DNA from: Halobacteriales archaeon QS_8_69_26
GTDB taxonomy: Archaea > Halobacteriota > Halobacteria > Halobacteriales > SW-7-71-33
Length of the DNA stretch: 64,000 bases
NCBI GenBank assembly: GCA_003023195.1
Contig: PXRX01000008.1
Span: 1-64,000, forward strand
Direction of reading: 5' to 3'
Below are positions 16,519 through 25,383 of this stretch, piece after piece. Position 1 is the stretch's first letter, and each line of letters starts with the position of its first letter. A program made the position numbers and the translations under genes. The notes beneath the pieces were generated by a model. That model did no database searches. It saw only the letters and a list, made by a program, of their open reading frames with translations, and was not told the DNA's origin.

Positions 16519-17971
16519 CTACTCCAGGAGGAGCAGCTCGGGGTCCTTGAGGTACTTCTTGACCTCGTTGGTGAACTGTGCGCCGAGGGCGCCGTCGATC
16601 ACCCGGTGGTCGAACGACAGCGAGAGGGGGAGGACGTACCGCGGGACGACCTCGCCGTCGACGACGCGGGGCTTCTGTTCGATCTTGCCCAGCGCCAGGA
16701 TCGCCACCTCGGGGTAGTTGATGATCGGGGTGGCGTACTCGCCGCCGATGCCGCCGACGTTGGTGATGGTGAAGGTGCCGCCCTGCATCTCGTCGATGGA
16801 GATGGTGCGGTCGCGGGCCTTCTGGACGACCTCGTTGGTCTCGCTCGCGATCTGGAGCAGGTCCTTGTGGTCGACGTCGTCGACGACGGGCACCATCAGG
16901 CCGGCGTCGGTGGCGGCGGCGACGCCGAGGTTGTAGTAGTGCTTCTTGACGATTTCCCCGTTCTCCTCGTCGAGCTGGGCGTTGAGCAGGGGGAACCCCT
17001 TCAGCGCGGCGACGCAGGCCTTCATCACGAACGGCATGTAGGTCAGGCGGATCCCCTCCTCCTCGGCGACTTCTTTGAGGCGCTCGCGGGTCTCGACGAG
17101 TTCGGTGACGTCGACGTCGTCGTGGTGGGTGACGTGCGGGGCGGTGTACTTCGACCGCTCCATCGCCTCGCCGATGGTCTTGCGCACCCCGCGGTATGGC
17201 TCGCGCTCCTCGCGGGCGGCCGGCTCCTCGCGGCGGGCCAGCGCCGTCGTGTCGGCGGCCTGGGCGCGCTGCTGGGCCTGGGCGTACTCGCGGACGGCCT
17301 CGGGCGTGACGAACGCCTCGCCGTCGCGCTCCTCCGTGGCGGGCACCGCGTCGATGTCGACGCCCTCCTCGCGTGCCATCCGGCGGGTGGCCGGCGCTGC
17401 CAAGGTCCGGTCGCGGTCGGCGGCCCCGATGTCGGCGGGGGCGGCCCCGGAGTCGACGGGTTCGGCCTCCACGTCCACGGTGTCGGCCGGTTGGGCGGTC
17501 CCGGTGTCGGCCTCGGCGGCCGCACCGCCGGCCGCGCCGCCCTCGGCGTGGGCGCGCACGTCCTGGTCGGTGATCCGGCCGCCGGGGCCGGACCCCTCGA
17601 CGGCGGCGAGGTCGACGCCCAGTTCGCGGGCGAGCCGTCGGGTGCTCGGGGCTTATCTGAACACCGCCTCGCCGTCCCGGGAGGAATACGAGGGCGACGT
17701 ACGGGCCGCGGCCGAGTCCGGCGGCGCGGACGAATCCGGCGGTCCTGGTGACGAACACGGAGCCGACTTCGATGACCTCGCCCTCCTCGGCCAGCAGTTC
17801 CCTGACCGTGCCGTCGACCGGGGAGGGGACGTCCGCCAGGGCCTTGTCGGTCTCCACCTTCGCGAGGACCTGGTCCTCCTCGACTCTGTCGCCGACGTCG
17901 ACCAGCCACTCGACGATCTCGCCCTCGGCGACGCCCTCGCCGACGTCCGGGAGGTGGTACTCGAACACCAT
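16519..17971 (-). pseudogene. 2-oxoacid dehydrogenase E2 (acyltransferase), frameshift plus stop in linker
   Basis: Dihydrolipoamide acyltransferase core of the pyruvate/2-oxoacid dehydrogenase complex. The N-terminal lipoyl domain is intact (ATG 17971; lipoyl-Lys in VETDKALADVPSP). After GSVFVT, near 17740, the frame shifts; in the correct linker frame a TAA interrupts at about 17653-17655, just before the subunit-binding domain ([18 protein letters not shown]). The rest is intact: a second binding-domain-like segment, and the catalytic domain with [10 protein letters not shown] near the C-terminus. Read literally, no full E2 is made, although a lipoyl protein and a catalytic piece (possible start 17559) could be. 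It lies 2 bases downstream of the E1 beta gene. Sequencing error or true loss must be distinguished. Confidence 0.8.
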
Positions 17972-17973
17972 GG

Positions 17974-18960
17974 TCAGAACTCCACGGCGTCGCGGATGCC
18001 GTCCTCGATCCGTGCCGGTTCCGGCAGGTAGTAGTCTTCCAGGGAGTAGAGCGGGAACGGCGTGTCGAAGCCGGTGATCCGCTCGACGGGGGCCTCCTGG
18101 TAGAGGAGCGCCTCCTCCTGGATGGTCGCCGCTATCTCGGCCCCGAGGCCGCCGGTCTTGGGGGCCTCGTGGACCACCGCGGCGCGGCCCGTCTTCTTGA
18201 AGGACTCGACGATGGTCTCGTCGTCCAGCGGCGACAGCGTCCGGAGGTCGACGACCTCGACGTCGACGTCGCCGGCGAGGTTCTCCGCCGCTTCGAGGGT
18301 CGGCCGGGTCATCGCGCCCCAGGTGAACACGGAGATGTCCGAGCCCTCGCGCCGGACGGCGGCCTCGCCGAGTTCGACGGTGTAGGGCTCCTCGGGGACG
18401 TCCTCGCGGAACGACCGGTAGATGAGCTTCGGTTCGAGGAAGACGACCGGGTCGTTCGACCGGATCGCGGCGGTGAGTAGCCCCTTCGTGTCGTAGGGGG
18501 TCGAGGGGATGACCACGTTCAGACCCGGCTGGTGGACGAAGAACGCCTCCGAGGACTCGGAGTGGTGCTCGGGGGCGCGGATCCCGCCGCCGTAGGGCGC
18601 CCGCACGACCAGCGGGCAGGTGTACTGTCCGCGAGAGCGGGTCCGCAGGCGGGCCGCGTGGGAGATTATCTGGTCGAACGCGGGGTAGATGAACCCCAGG
18701 AACTGCATCTCGGCGACCGGCCGGAGGCCGTAGGCGGCCATCCCGACGGCCGTGCCGACGATGCCGGACTCGGCCAGTGGGGTGTCGATCACCCGGTCCT
18801 CGCCGAACTCGTCGTAGAGTCCCTCGGTGGCGCGGAACACGCCGCCGTTGACGCCGACGTCCTCGCCCATCACGAGGACGTCCTCGTCCCGTTCCATCTC
18901 CGCGTGCAGTCCGTCCCGAACCGCCTGTACGAGCGTGAGGTTCTGTGATTCGGCTGCCAT
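17974..18960 (-). CDS. 2-oxoacid dehydrogenase E1 beta subunit
   Basis: 328-residue transketolase-like beta subunit of the thiamine-diphosphate E1 enzyme. Motifs: VMGEDVGVNGGVFRATEGL (ThDP-binding Glu region), DTPLAESGIVGTAVGMA, EMQFLGFIYPAFDQI, RAPYGGGIRAPEHHSES and the C-terminal transketolase domain VVDLRTLSPLDDETI. ATG at 18960 (MAAESQNLTLVQAV) gives the usual N-terminus. It sits 2 bases after the E1 alpha stop and 2 bases before the E2 start, so E1 alpha, E1 beta and E2 form one operon transcribed leftwards. Confidence 0.92.
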   Translation of the reverse strand: MAAESQNLTLVQAVRDGLHAEMERDEDVLVMGEDVGVNGGVFRATEGLYDEFGEDRVIDTPLAESGIVGTAVGMAAYGLRPVAEMQFLGFIYPAFDQIISHAARLRTRSRGQYTCPLVVRAPYGGGIRAPEHHSESSEAFFVHQPGLNVVIPSTPYDTKGLLTAAIRSNDPVVFLEPKLIYRSFREDVPEEPYTVELGEAAVRREGSDISVFTWGAMTRPTLEAAENLAGDVDVEVVDLRTLSPLDDETIVESFKKTGRAAVVHEAPKTGGLGAEIAATIQEEALLYQEAPVERITGFDTPFPLYSLEDYYLPEPARIEDGIRDAVEF

Positions 18961-18962
18961 TG

Positions 18963-20096
18963 TTACTCCTCCAGTAGTGCGTCGTCGCCGTACTCCTCGC
19001 GGATCCGTTCGAACCAGTCCATCTGTTCCTGGAGTCGCCGGGGCATCCCCTCGTAGACGTGGGCGAACATCTCCTCGGGGTCGGGTTCCTCGACGGCCTC
19101 GGCCTCCTCGATGGCGTCGGCGACCGCCTCCTCTATCGCGTTCTCGATGGACTCGACGTCCTCGTCGTCCAGTCGGCCCGTCGACTTGAGGAACGTCTCC
19201 ATCCGCGGGATGGGGTCCTTCTGCTTCCAGCGCTCGACCTCCTCCTCGTCCCGGTAGACGGAGGGGTCGTCCGCCGTGGTGTGGGCGCCGAAGCGGTACT
19301 GGACCGCCTCTATCATCGTCGGCCGCCGGGCGTGGCCGATGTCTTCGTTCACGTCGGCCTCGTCGGGGTTCTTGGCTTTCTCGACGGCATCGCGGGTCAC
19401 CTTGTAGGTGGCGAGCGGGTCCATCCCGTCGACCTGGACGCCCTCGAAGCCGTAGGCCTCGGCCTTCTGGGCGAGGGTCGCGCTGGCGGACTGGCGCTCG
19501 CGGGGCACCGAGATGGCCCACTGGTTGTTGTTACAGAAGAACACCGCCGGGGCGTCGAAGACGCCGGCGAAGTTCATCCCCTCGTGGAAGTCCCCCTCGC
19601 TGGTGGCGCCGTCGCCGAAGTAACAGAGGAAGGCCTTCTCCTCGCCCTTGAGCTTCGATGCCCAGGCCGCCCCCGCCGCGTGGGGAATCTGGGTGGCGAT
19701 GGGCACCGCAACCGTGAAGATGTTGGCCTCCTCGGGGATCTGGTTGCCCTCCTCCATGCCCATCCAGTACAGGAGGGTCCGCTTCAGGGACAGGCCCCGC
19801 ACGAGGCCGGCCCCGTGTTCGCGGTAGGAGGGGAACACCCAGTCGTCGTCCTCCAGGGCGTGGGCGCTGCCGATCTGTGCGCCCTCCTGGCCCGACAGCG
19901 GCGGGTAGGTCCCCATCCGACCCTGGCGCTGGAGGCTCACCGCCCGTTCGTCGAAGTGTCGCGCCAGGCGCATCTGGCGGTACATCTCCACCATCGTCTC
20001 GTCGTCGAGGTCCGGCACCTCCGCGTCGTCCAGCACCCGACCGGTGTCGTCGAGTACCTGTACCCGGTCGTGCGGTTCTCGCTGGAGCGTGCTCAC
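18963..20096 (-). CDS. 2-oxoacid dehydrogenase E1 alpha subunit
   Basis: Thiamine-diphosphate-dependent alpha subunit that decarboxylates a 2-oxoacid and hands the acyl group to E2. Seen: [40 protein letters not shown], the ThDP/Mg motif [32 protein letters not shown] split over residues around 180-210, and the phosphorylation-loop-like [17 protein letters not shown] prefer GTG 20096 (product begins [15 protein letters not shown] after the initiator, 377 residues); GTG 20108 adds four residues. Substrate class (pyruvate or branched-chain) cannot be fixed from sequence. Confidence 0.9.
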   Translation of the reverse strand: MSTLQREPHDRVQVLDDTGRVLDDAEVPDLDDETMVEMYRQMRLARHFDERAVSLQRQGRMGTYPPLSGQEGAQIGSAHALEDDDWVFPSYREHGAGLVRGLSLKRTLLYWMGMEEGNQIPEEANIFTVAVPIATQIPHAAGAAWASKLKGEEKAFLCYFGDGATSEGDFHEGMNFAGVFDAPAVFFCNNNQWAISVPRERQSASATLAQKAEAYGFEGVQVDGMDPLATYKVTRDAVEKAKNPDEADVNEDIGHARRPTMIEAVQYRFGAHTTADDPSVYRDEEEVERWKQKDPIPRMETFLKSTGRLDDEDVESIENAIEEAVADAIEEAEAVEEPDPEEMFAHVYEGMPRRLQEQMDWFERIREEYGDDALLEE

Positions 20097-20346
20097 GGCG
20101 GGATCCACCCCTGCATGTGTGGATTCTCGACACCTCGCGGTAAATGCGTTTCGTAAATACGTTACTCATCGGTCGATTCTTGCCTGGACGGTGGGGATCC
20201 GACCAGAGGCGAACCGGAGATCCGCCGAGGACCCGAGGCCACGAACCGGGGACCCGGTCAGCCATCGTGGTCCGACTCCAGGTGGCGATCGGTGCTACCT
20301 CAGGACCGGTCGCGGGACCAACGAGCGTCGTGCGCGAGCAGTGAAC

Positions 20347-20652
20347 TCAATCGATAACGAGGCCGAGGTAGCCATCGAGGGGCTTTGCGACAGTCGCGGA
20401 TCCACCCATCAGAATGAGGTACAGCCCGTAGTACCCCGTGAGGAGAGAGAGCACGAACGCTACGATCCCGGTGTGGAGGATCGGGGCACCCAGGCTCGCC
20501 ACGAGGGGAGCTCCAACGAACAGGATGAGGGCCATAACAGCGGCGTACACCGCGCCGTTCAGGAGAAGCGTTTTCCGGGGCGAGTACCCGCAGTTCGGAC
20601 ACGTGGTCGCCTCCTCGTCGACCGTCGCACCACAGGAGTCACACTCCACCAT
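20347..20652 (-). CDS. Zinc-ribbon membrane protein, copy 1
   Basis: 101-residue protein with an N-terminal zinc ribbon (CDSCGATVDEEATTCPNCGY) followed by a basic SPRKTLLLNG junction and two or three hydrophobic helices, ending in a short DGYLGLVID tail. The gene at 20766 encodes a paralogue of identical length. Such proteins probably sit in the membrane with the ribbon in the cytoplasm. An AT-rich CTTTTGTTTTTC promoter-like element lies about 25-30 bases upstream on the minus strand. Confidence 0.75.
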   Translation of the reverse strand: MVECDSCGATVDEEATTCPNCGYSPRKTLLLNGAVYAAVMALILFVGAPLVASLGAPILHTGIVAFVLSLLTGYYGLYLILMGGSATVAKPLDGYLGLVID

Positions 20653-20669
20653 GTGCCGGTGTTCCGACG

Positions 20670-20682
20670 TGAAAAACAAAAG
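20670..20682 (-). promoter_or_regulatory. Promoter-like AT-rich box, zinc-ribbon copy 1
   Basis: Minus-strand CTTTTGTTTTTC centred about 24 bases before the ATG at 20652. Confidence 0.4.
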
Positions 20683-20765
20683 TCTCCGGTTCGACGGAAC
20701 GAGGGGTCGGGCGCAGGCCGGGATCCGACGACCGCTCGTGTAACGGAGAGGCCGCTGGCCGATGC

Positions 20766-21071
20766 TCAATGGAGTATCGGAAAGAGGTACCCGTCGAGGT
20801 CGTCGTCCACTGTGGCCCTTGTACCGGCGAACGCGATCCCGAGTCCGTAGAATACGATGCCGATCCCGACCAGAACCCCCAACATCGACGCGACGAACCC
20901 GACTGTTCCCCAGGTGACGAACAGGATCCCGAACGAGCCGAACACGAACACGTAACCGAAAACGACGTACGCCAGACCGCTCGCGATCAACGCCCGCCGC
21001 GGATGGTACCCACACTCTGGACACCTTGGCGTCGAGTCGTTGACCTTCGAACGACAGTTGTCACACTCCAT
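20766..21071 (-). CDS. Zinc-ribbon membrane protein, copy 2
   Basis: 101-residue paralogue of the neighbouring gene: MECDNCRSKVNDSTPRCPECGYHPRRALIASG, then three hydrophobic helices and a DDDLDGYLFPILH tail equivalent to the DGYLGLVID tail of copy 1. Both genes have the same orientation, length and architecture, so they arose by tandem duplication, but have diverged to well under half identity. The ATG at 21071 is fixed by the zinc ribbon; a TTTTGAATA element lies about 32 bases upstream. Confidence 0.75.
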   Translation of the reverse strand: MECDNCRSKVNDSTPRCPECGYHPRRALIASGLAYVVFGYVFVFGSFGILFVTWGTVGFVASMLGVLVGIGIVFYGLGIAFAGTRATVDDDLDGYLFPILH

Positions 21072-21219
21072 CCCAACGGACCAATTTTCGCCGGTTCGAT
21101 ATTCAAAAGTTTCGCCAGGTGCGACAGCAGCGAAGTCGCGGACCCGGGCGACGCCGCTGGCCGCCGAGAGCCGGAGGAACGCGCCGAACGTGCCGAGCCC
21201 GGAGTCCTCGGCCACGCGG

Positions 21220-22158
21220 TCAGTCCCCTGCCGCGCGGGCCCGCTCCCGGGCGGCCTCGACGGACTCCCCCTCCCGGAGCAACGCCTCGACGAACAGTTC
21301 CCCGGCCTTGTACGACGAGCGGACCATCGGTCCCGAGGCGCAGTAGAGAAAGCCCAGTTCCTCCTCGGCGACCCGGCGCCAGGTCTCGAACTTCGCGGGG
21401 TGGACGTACGAGCCGACGTCGAGGTGCGACCGGGAAGGCTGGAGGTACTGCCCCAGCGTCACCACGTCCACGCCCCGTTCGCGCAGGTCCGCCAGGGTCC
21501 GGTAGACCTCGTGGTCGTACTCGCCGACCCCGAGCATCAGCGACGTCTTGGTGTGGATGTCCGACTCCCGGTCCACCTGTTCGAGCACCGACAGCGACTG
21601 CTCGTAGCCCGCCCGGGGATCCCGCACCGGGCGCTGGAGGCGCTCTACGGTCTCGACGTTGTGAGCGATCACGTCCGGTTCGGCGTCGATGATTTTGCGG
21701 ACGAGGTCGGGTTCGCCCTGGAAGTCCGGGACGAGCGACTCGACGAGGATGCCCGGGTGGCGCTCCTTGATGGCGCGGATGGTCTCCGCGAAGTGGCCCG
21801 CGCCTTGGTCGGGCAGGTCGTCGCGGTCGACACTTGTCAGAACCACGTAATCCAACCCGATCTCGGCGACTGCGTCGGCAACGTTCTCGGGTTCGTCCGG
21901 ATCCAGTGGCTCCATGCCCCCGGTCTTCACGTCGCAGAAGTTACAGCCCCGCGAGCAGCGGTCGCCCATCAGCATGAACGTCGCGGTCCCGCCGCCGTCG
22001 CCGGCGTCGCCCGACCAGCACTCCCCGATGTTCGGGCAGTTGGCCTCCTCGCAGACGGTGTGCAGGTCCCGGTCCCGGAGCGTCTGCTTGATGTCCGCGA
22101 ACTCCCGCCCCGAGGGTGGCTGGATCTTCAGCCAGTCGGGCTTTCGCGCCCGGCTCAT
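21220..22158 (-). CDS. lipA: Lipoyl synthase
   Basis: Radical-SAM enzyme (312 residues) that inserts two sulfurs into octanoylated lipoyl domains. Two Fe-S clusters are visible: the auxiliary cluster CEEANCPNIGEC and the radical-SAM cluster CSRGCNFC. Further family motifs are FMLMGDRC, VDRDDLPDQGAGHFAETI, HNVETVERLQRPVRD, TKTSLMLGVGE and LTLGQYLQPS-like VTLGQYLQPS. The start MSRARKPDWLKIQPPSG at 22158 is standard. Placed between E1/E2 and the divergent lpdA gene, it clearly serves the same complex. Confidence 0.95.
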   Translation of the reverse strand: MSRARKPDWLKIQPPSGREFADIKQTLRDRDLHTVCEEANCPNIGECWSGDAGDGGGTATFMLMGDRCSRGCNFCDVKTGGMEPLDPDEPENVADAVAEIGLDYVVLTSVDRDDLPDQGAGHFAETIRAIKERHPGILVESLVPDFQGEPDLVRKIIDAEPDVIAHNVETVERLQRPVRDPRAGYEQSLSVLEQVDRESDIHTKTSLMLGVGEYDHEVYRTLADLRERGVDVVTLGQYLQPSRSHLDVGSYVHPAKFETWRRVAEEELGFLYCASGPMVRSSYKAGELFVEALLREGESVEAARERARAAGD

Positions 22159-22313
22159 TGCTGTCCGCACCTCGGGGGTCGGCGGTGAAAAATCCCCGGG
22201 GACGACCGCGACCACGGGACGAACGGCGGTGCGTGGATTCGGTGTGGACCGTCGGCCGGGGCAAAACTTGCGGATCGCACCATTAAAGCGGCCCACCGAG
22301 AAAGGGTCCGGTA

Positions 22314-23759
22314 ATGGTCGTCGGAGACATCGAAACGGGCACGGACGTCCTCGTCATCGGCGCCGGGCCCGCCGGCTACGTAGCGGCGATCCGCGCAGGC
22401 CAACTGGACCTGGACGTCACGCTGGTCGAGAAGGACGCCTACGGCGGGACCTGCCTCAACCACGGCTGTATCCCCTCGAAGGCGATGATCACTGCCTCGG
22501 ACCTCAAGTACGAGGCCGAACACGCCGAGGAGATGGGGATCCACGCCGCGCCCGCGGTCGACCTCTCGAAGATGGTCGACTGGAAGGACGGCGTGGTCGA
22601 CCAGCTAACGGGCGGCGTCGAGAAGCTCTGCAAGGCCAACGGCGTCAACCTCGTCGAGGGCCGCGCCGAGTTCGACGACGACGGTCGGGTCCGGGTCGCC
22701 CACGGCGGCCAGGGCCAGGGCGCCGAGACGCTCGCGTTCGAACACGCCATCGTCGCCACCGGCTCCCGGCCCATCGAGATCCCCGGGTTCTCGTTCGACG
22801 ACGACCCCGTCCTCGACTCGCGGCAGGCCCTGGCGCTGGACACGGTGCCCGACGACCTCGTCGTCGTCGGGGCCGGCTACATCGGGATGGAGCTCTCGAC
22901 GGTGTTCGCCAAGGTCGGTGCCGACGTGACCGTCGTGGAGATGCTCGACGACGTCCTCCCCGGCTACGAGGACGACGTGGCCGAGGTCGTCCGCGACCGC
23001 GCCGAGGAACTGGGGATCGACTTCTACTTCGGCCGGACCGCCAGCGGGTGGGAGTCGACCGACGAGGGGATCCGCGTCCACACCGAGGCCGCGGAGGAAG
23101 TCGAGGCCGCGGCCGACGGCGGCGAGGTGGCCTTCGACGCGGACAAGGTACTCGTCGCCGTCGGGCGGGAACCCGTCACCGACACCCTGAACCTGGAGGC
23201 GGCGGGCGTCGAGACCGACGACCGCGGGTTCGTTCCCACCGACGACCGGGCCAGGACCAACAAGGAGCACATCTTCGCCGTCGGCGACGTCGCCGGCGAA
23301 CCGATGCTCGCCCACAAGGGGAGTGCCGAGGGGACGGTCGCCGCCGAGGTCATCGCCGGCGAACCGTCGGCCATCGACTACCAGGCGATCCCCGCTGCAG
23401 TGTTCACGGACCCCGAGATCGGAACCGTGGGGCTGACCGAGGACGAGGCGTCGGAGGAGGGCTTCGACCCGGTCGTCGGCCAGTTCCCCTTCAGGGCTTC
23501 GGGCCGGGCGCTGACGACCGGCCACGCCGAGGGGTTCGTCCGGATCGTGGCCGACGAACCGAGCGGGTTCGTCCTGGGCGCACAGGTCGTCGGCCCCGAG
23601 GCTTCGGAGTTGATCGCCGAACTCGGCCTGGCGATCGAGATGGGCGCGACCCTGGAGGACGTCGCCTCGACGGTCCACACCCACCCCACGCTGGCCGAGG
23701 CGGTCATGGAAGCCGCCGAACACGCGATGGGCGAGGCCATCCACACGCTGAACCGCTGA
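22314..23759 (+). CDS. lpdA: Dihydrolipoamide dehydrogenase (E3)
   Basis: FAD-dependent E3 enzyme (481 residues) that reoxidises dihydrolipoamide on E2 with NAD+. Seen in order: FAD motif VIGAGPAGYVAAIRAGQL, redox disulfide GGTCLNHGCIPSKA (about residues 43-56), NAD motif VVVGAGYIGMELSTVFAKVG, FAVGDVAGEPMLAHKG, and the C-terminal catalytic His-Glu in VHTHPTLAEAVMEAAEHA. The ATG at 22314 is divergent from lipA across a 155-base promoter region. Nothing is damaged here, in contrast to E2. Confidence 0.95.
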   Translation: MVVGDIETGTDVLVIGAGPAGYVAAIRAGQLDLDVTLVEKDAYGGTCLNHGCIPSKAMITASDLKYEAEHAEEMGIHAAPAVDLSKMVDWKDGVVDQLTGGVEKLCKANGVNLVEGRAEFDDDGRVRVAHGGQGQGAETLAFEHAIVATGSRPIEIPGFSFDDDPVLDSRQALALDTVPDDLVVVGAGYIGMELSTVFAKVGADVTVVEMLDDVLPGYEDDVAEVVRDRAEELGIDFYFGRTASGWESTDEGIRVHTEAAEEVEAAADGGEVAFDADKVLVAVGREPVTDTLNLEAAGVETDDRGFVPTDDRARTNKEHIFAVGDVAGEPMLAHKGSAEGTVAAEVIAGEPSAIDYQAIPAAVFTDPEIGTVGLTEDEASEEGFDPVVGQFPFRASGRALTTGHAEGFVRIVADEPSGFVLGAQVVGPEASELIAELGLAIEMGATLEDVASTVHTHPTLAEAVMEAAEHAMGEAIHTLNR

Positions 23760-23874
23760 ACGGCCTTCCAATACAGTCCTCGCCTCGGTTTCCCGGGGCG
23801 ATCACTGCGTTCACCAACCGATCCTTCGGAAATTATTCCTTTGACGTTTACGATTCAAAGAATTACGAATTCAG

Positions 23875-23890
23875 TTTAGAATAATTAAAG
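23875..23890 (+). promoter_or_regulatory. AT-rich promoter of subtilase gene
   Basis: TTTAGAATAATTAAAG lies about 34 bases before the ATG at 23918 at the end of an unusually AT-rich stretch of about 70 bases (23825-23895). Confidence 0.55.
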
Positions 23891-23917
23891 AGGATTCGGG
23901 TAGAATTTGGAGCCGCA

Positions 23918-25318
23918 ATGGTAGACCGTACCAGGCGTTCGGTGATCAAAGCCAGCGGCGCAGTACTCGGCGGGATCGCGGTCGGATCGACCGCGGTGTC
24001 CGCCTCCGGTGGCGACGGCGACCGGTTCATCGTCCGGACGAAGGGCAACGCGATACCCGACGGAGTGGACGTGGTCCACGAGATGCCGGGCGTGGACCTG
24101 GCGGTCGTACGGGGCGACGAGTCGGTCCTGCAGAGTTCCCGGGGGGTCAAAAGCTACGCGCCGGATCCCGAGGGGGAACTCGGCCACGGACCCGACATCG
24201 CCGGAGAACCGGTGAACACTCGGGCCCCGTCCGTCGAGGAGGCCGACGTGAGCCCCGACGACGCCAGCGTCGACTCCGGGGTGAGTACCGAGGCTGTCTT
24301 CTATCCCTACCAGTGGGACAAGCAGGACCTGAACGTGGCCGACGCCCTCGGGAAGACGATCGGCGAAGGGACTCGGGTGGCCATCCTCGATACCGGCGTC
24401 GCGGCCGGTCACCCGGACCTCGACGTCGACGTCGGCCTCTCCCGGGACTTCACCGGCGACGGGTACGGCGCCGGCAGGCCGATAGCCGGCTACCACGGCA
24501 CCCACGTCGCCGGCATTGCCGGTGCTAGGGGGCGTCTCGGAACGATCGGCACTGCACCGGGTGCCGAACTCGTCGACTGCCGGGTGTTCTCGCCGTTCGT
24601 CCAGGGGTCGTTCGGTGACGTCCTCGCAGCGGTCGTCTACAGCGCCGCCATTGACGCCGACGTGGCCAACCTGAGCCTCGGGGCCTACCCGATCCCCCGT
24701 CAGGGACTGGGATCGTTCTACGGCAAGGCCCTCAACAGGGTGATGACCTACGCCAACAGCCGGGGGACCCTGCTGGTGGTCGCCGCCGGGAACGACGCGG
24801 CCGACCTCCAACACGACGGTTCCTACATCAGCCTCCCCAACGAGGGCGCCCAGGGCATGAGCATATCCGCCACCGGGCCGGGCGGCTTCGGGTGGGACGC
24901 CGGCCCGTACGGCGGCGAGGAGCCCGCCGAATCCCCGGCGATCTACACCAACTACGGCACCAACGCCGTCGACCTCGGCGCACCCGGCGGGGACTTCGAC
25001 ATCGAGGCCTACGAAGAGTACTACGACGGCGACGCCGTCGCTCCGCTCTGGTACCTGGACATGGTGCTGAACACGGTCGCGTACCCCGTCTACGACGGCA
25101 CCGACCTCGTGGACGTGGAGTACAACTGGAGCTGGGTCGCCGGCACCTCGATGGCTGCCCCCCAGGTCGCGGGCGCGGCCGCACTCGTCAAGAGCACCAA
25201 CCCCGGCTACAACGCGAACCAGATCGAGAGCGCTCTGGAGCGTGCCGCCGACGTTCCCGCCGGCTACGACAAGAGCTACTACGGATCCGGGTACCTGAAC
25301 CTCGTTGACGCGCTGTAG
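23918..25318 (+). CDS. Secreted subtilisin-like serine protease (halolysin-type)
   Basis: 466-residue S8 protease exported by Tat (RTRRSVIKASGAVLGG start, VSASGG cleavage area). A propeptide-like region (about residues 32-120) is followed by the catalytic domain: Asp158 in AILDTGV, His196 in HGTHVAGI, Asn292 of the oxyanion hole in AAGND, and Ser411 in GTSMAAPQVAG. The product ends soon after the catalytic domain, so it lacks the C-terminal extension of classic halolysins. The catalytic triad is complete and the protease is presumably active outside the cell. AT-rich DNA upstream hints at regulated expression. Confidence 0.9.
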   Translation: MVDRTRRSVIKASGAVLGGIAVGSTAVSASGGDGDRFIVRTKGNAIPDGVDVVHEMPGVDLAVVRGDESVLQSSRGVKSYAPDPEGELGHGPDIAGEPVNTRAPSVEEADVSPDDASVDSGVSTEAVFYPYQWDKQDLNVADALGKTIGEGTRVAILDTGVAAGHPDLDVDVGLSRDFTGDGYGAGRPIAGYHGTHVAGIAGARGRLGTIGTAPGAELVDCRVFSPFVQGSFGDVLAAVVYSAAIDADVANLSLGAYPIPRQGLGSFYGKALNRVMTYANSRGTLLVVAAGNDAADLQHDGSYISLPNEGAQGMSISATGPGGFGWDAGPYGGEEPAESPAIYTNYGTNAVDLGAPGGDFDIEAYEEYYDGDAVAPLWYLDMVLNTVAYPVYDGTDLVDVEYNWSWVAGTSMAAPQVAGAAALVKSTNPGYNANQIESALERAADVPAGYDKSYYGSGYLNLVDAL

Positions 25319-25383
25319 GCTTCCCCGATCCACCCGGGCGCGTTCGAGCGCCCAAAACGAGAATCCGCTTTTTTCGAGCGAGT

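Noticed and set aside
16073-16717. 214-codon Ser/Arg-rich open frame in the spacer before the E2 gene
   Set aside because: Low-complexity composition, overlaps the 3' end of E2 and has no promoter or recognisable domain.
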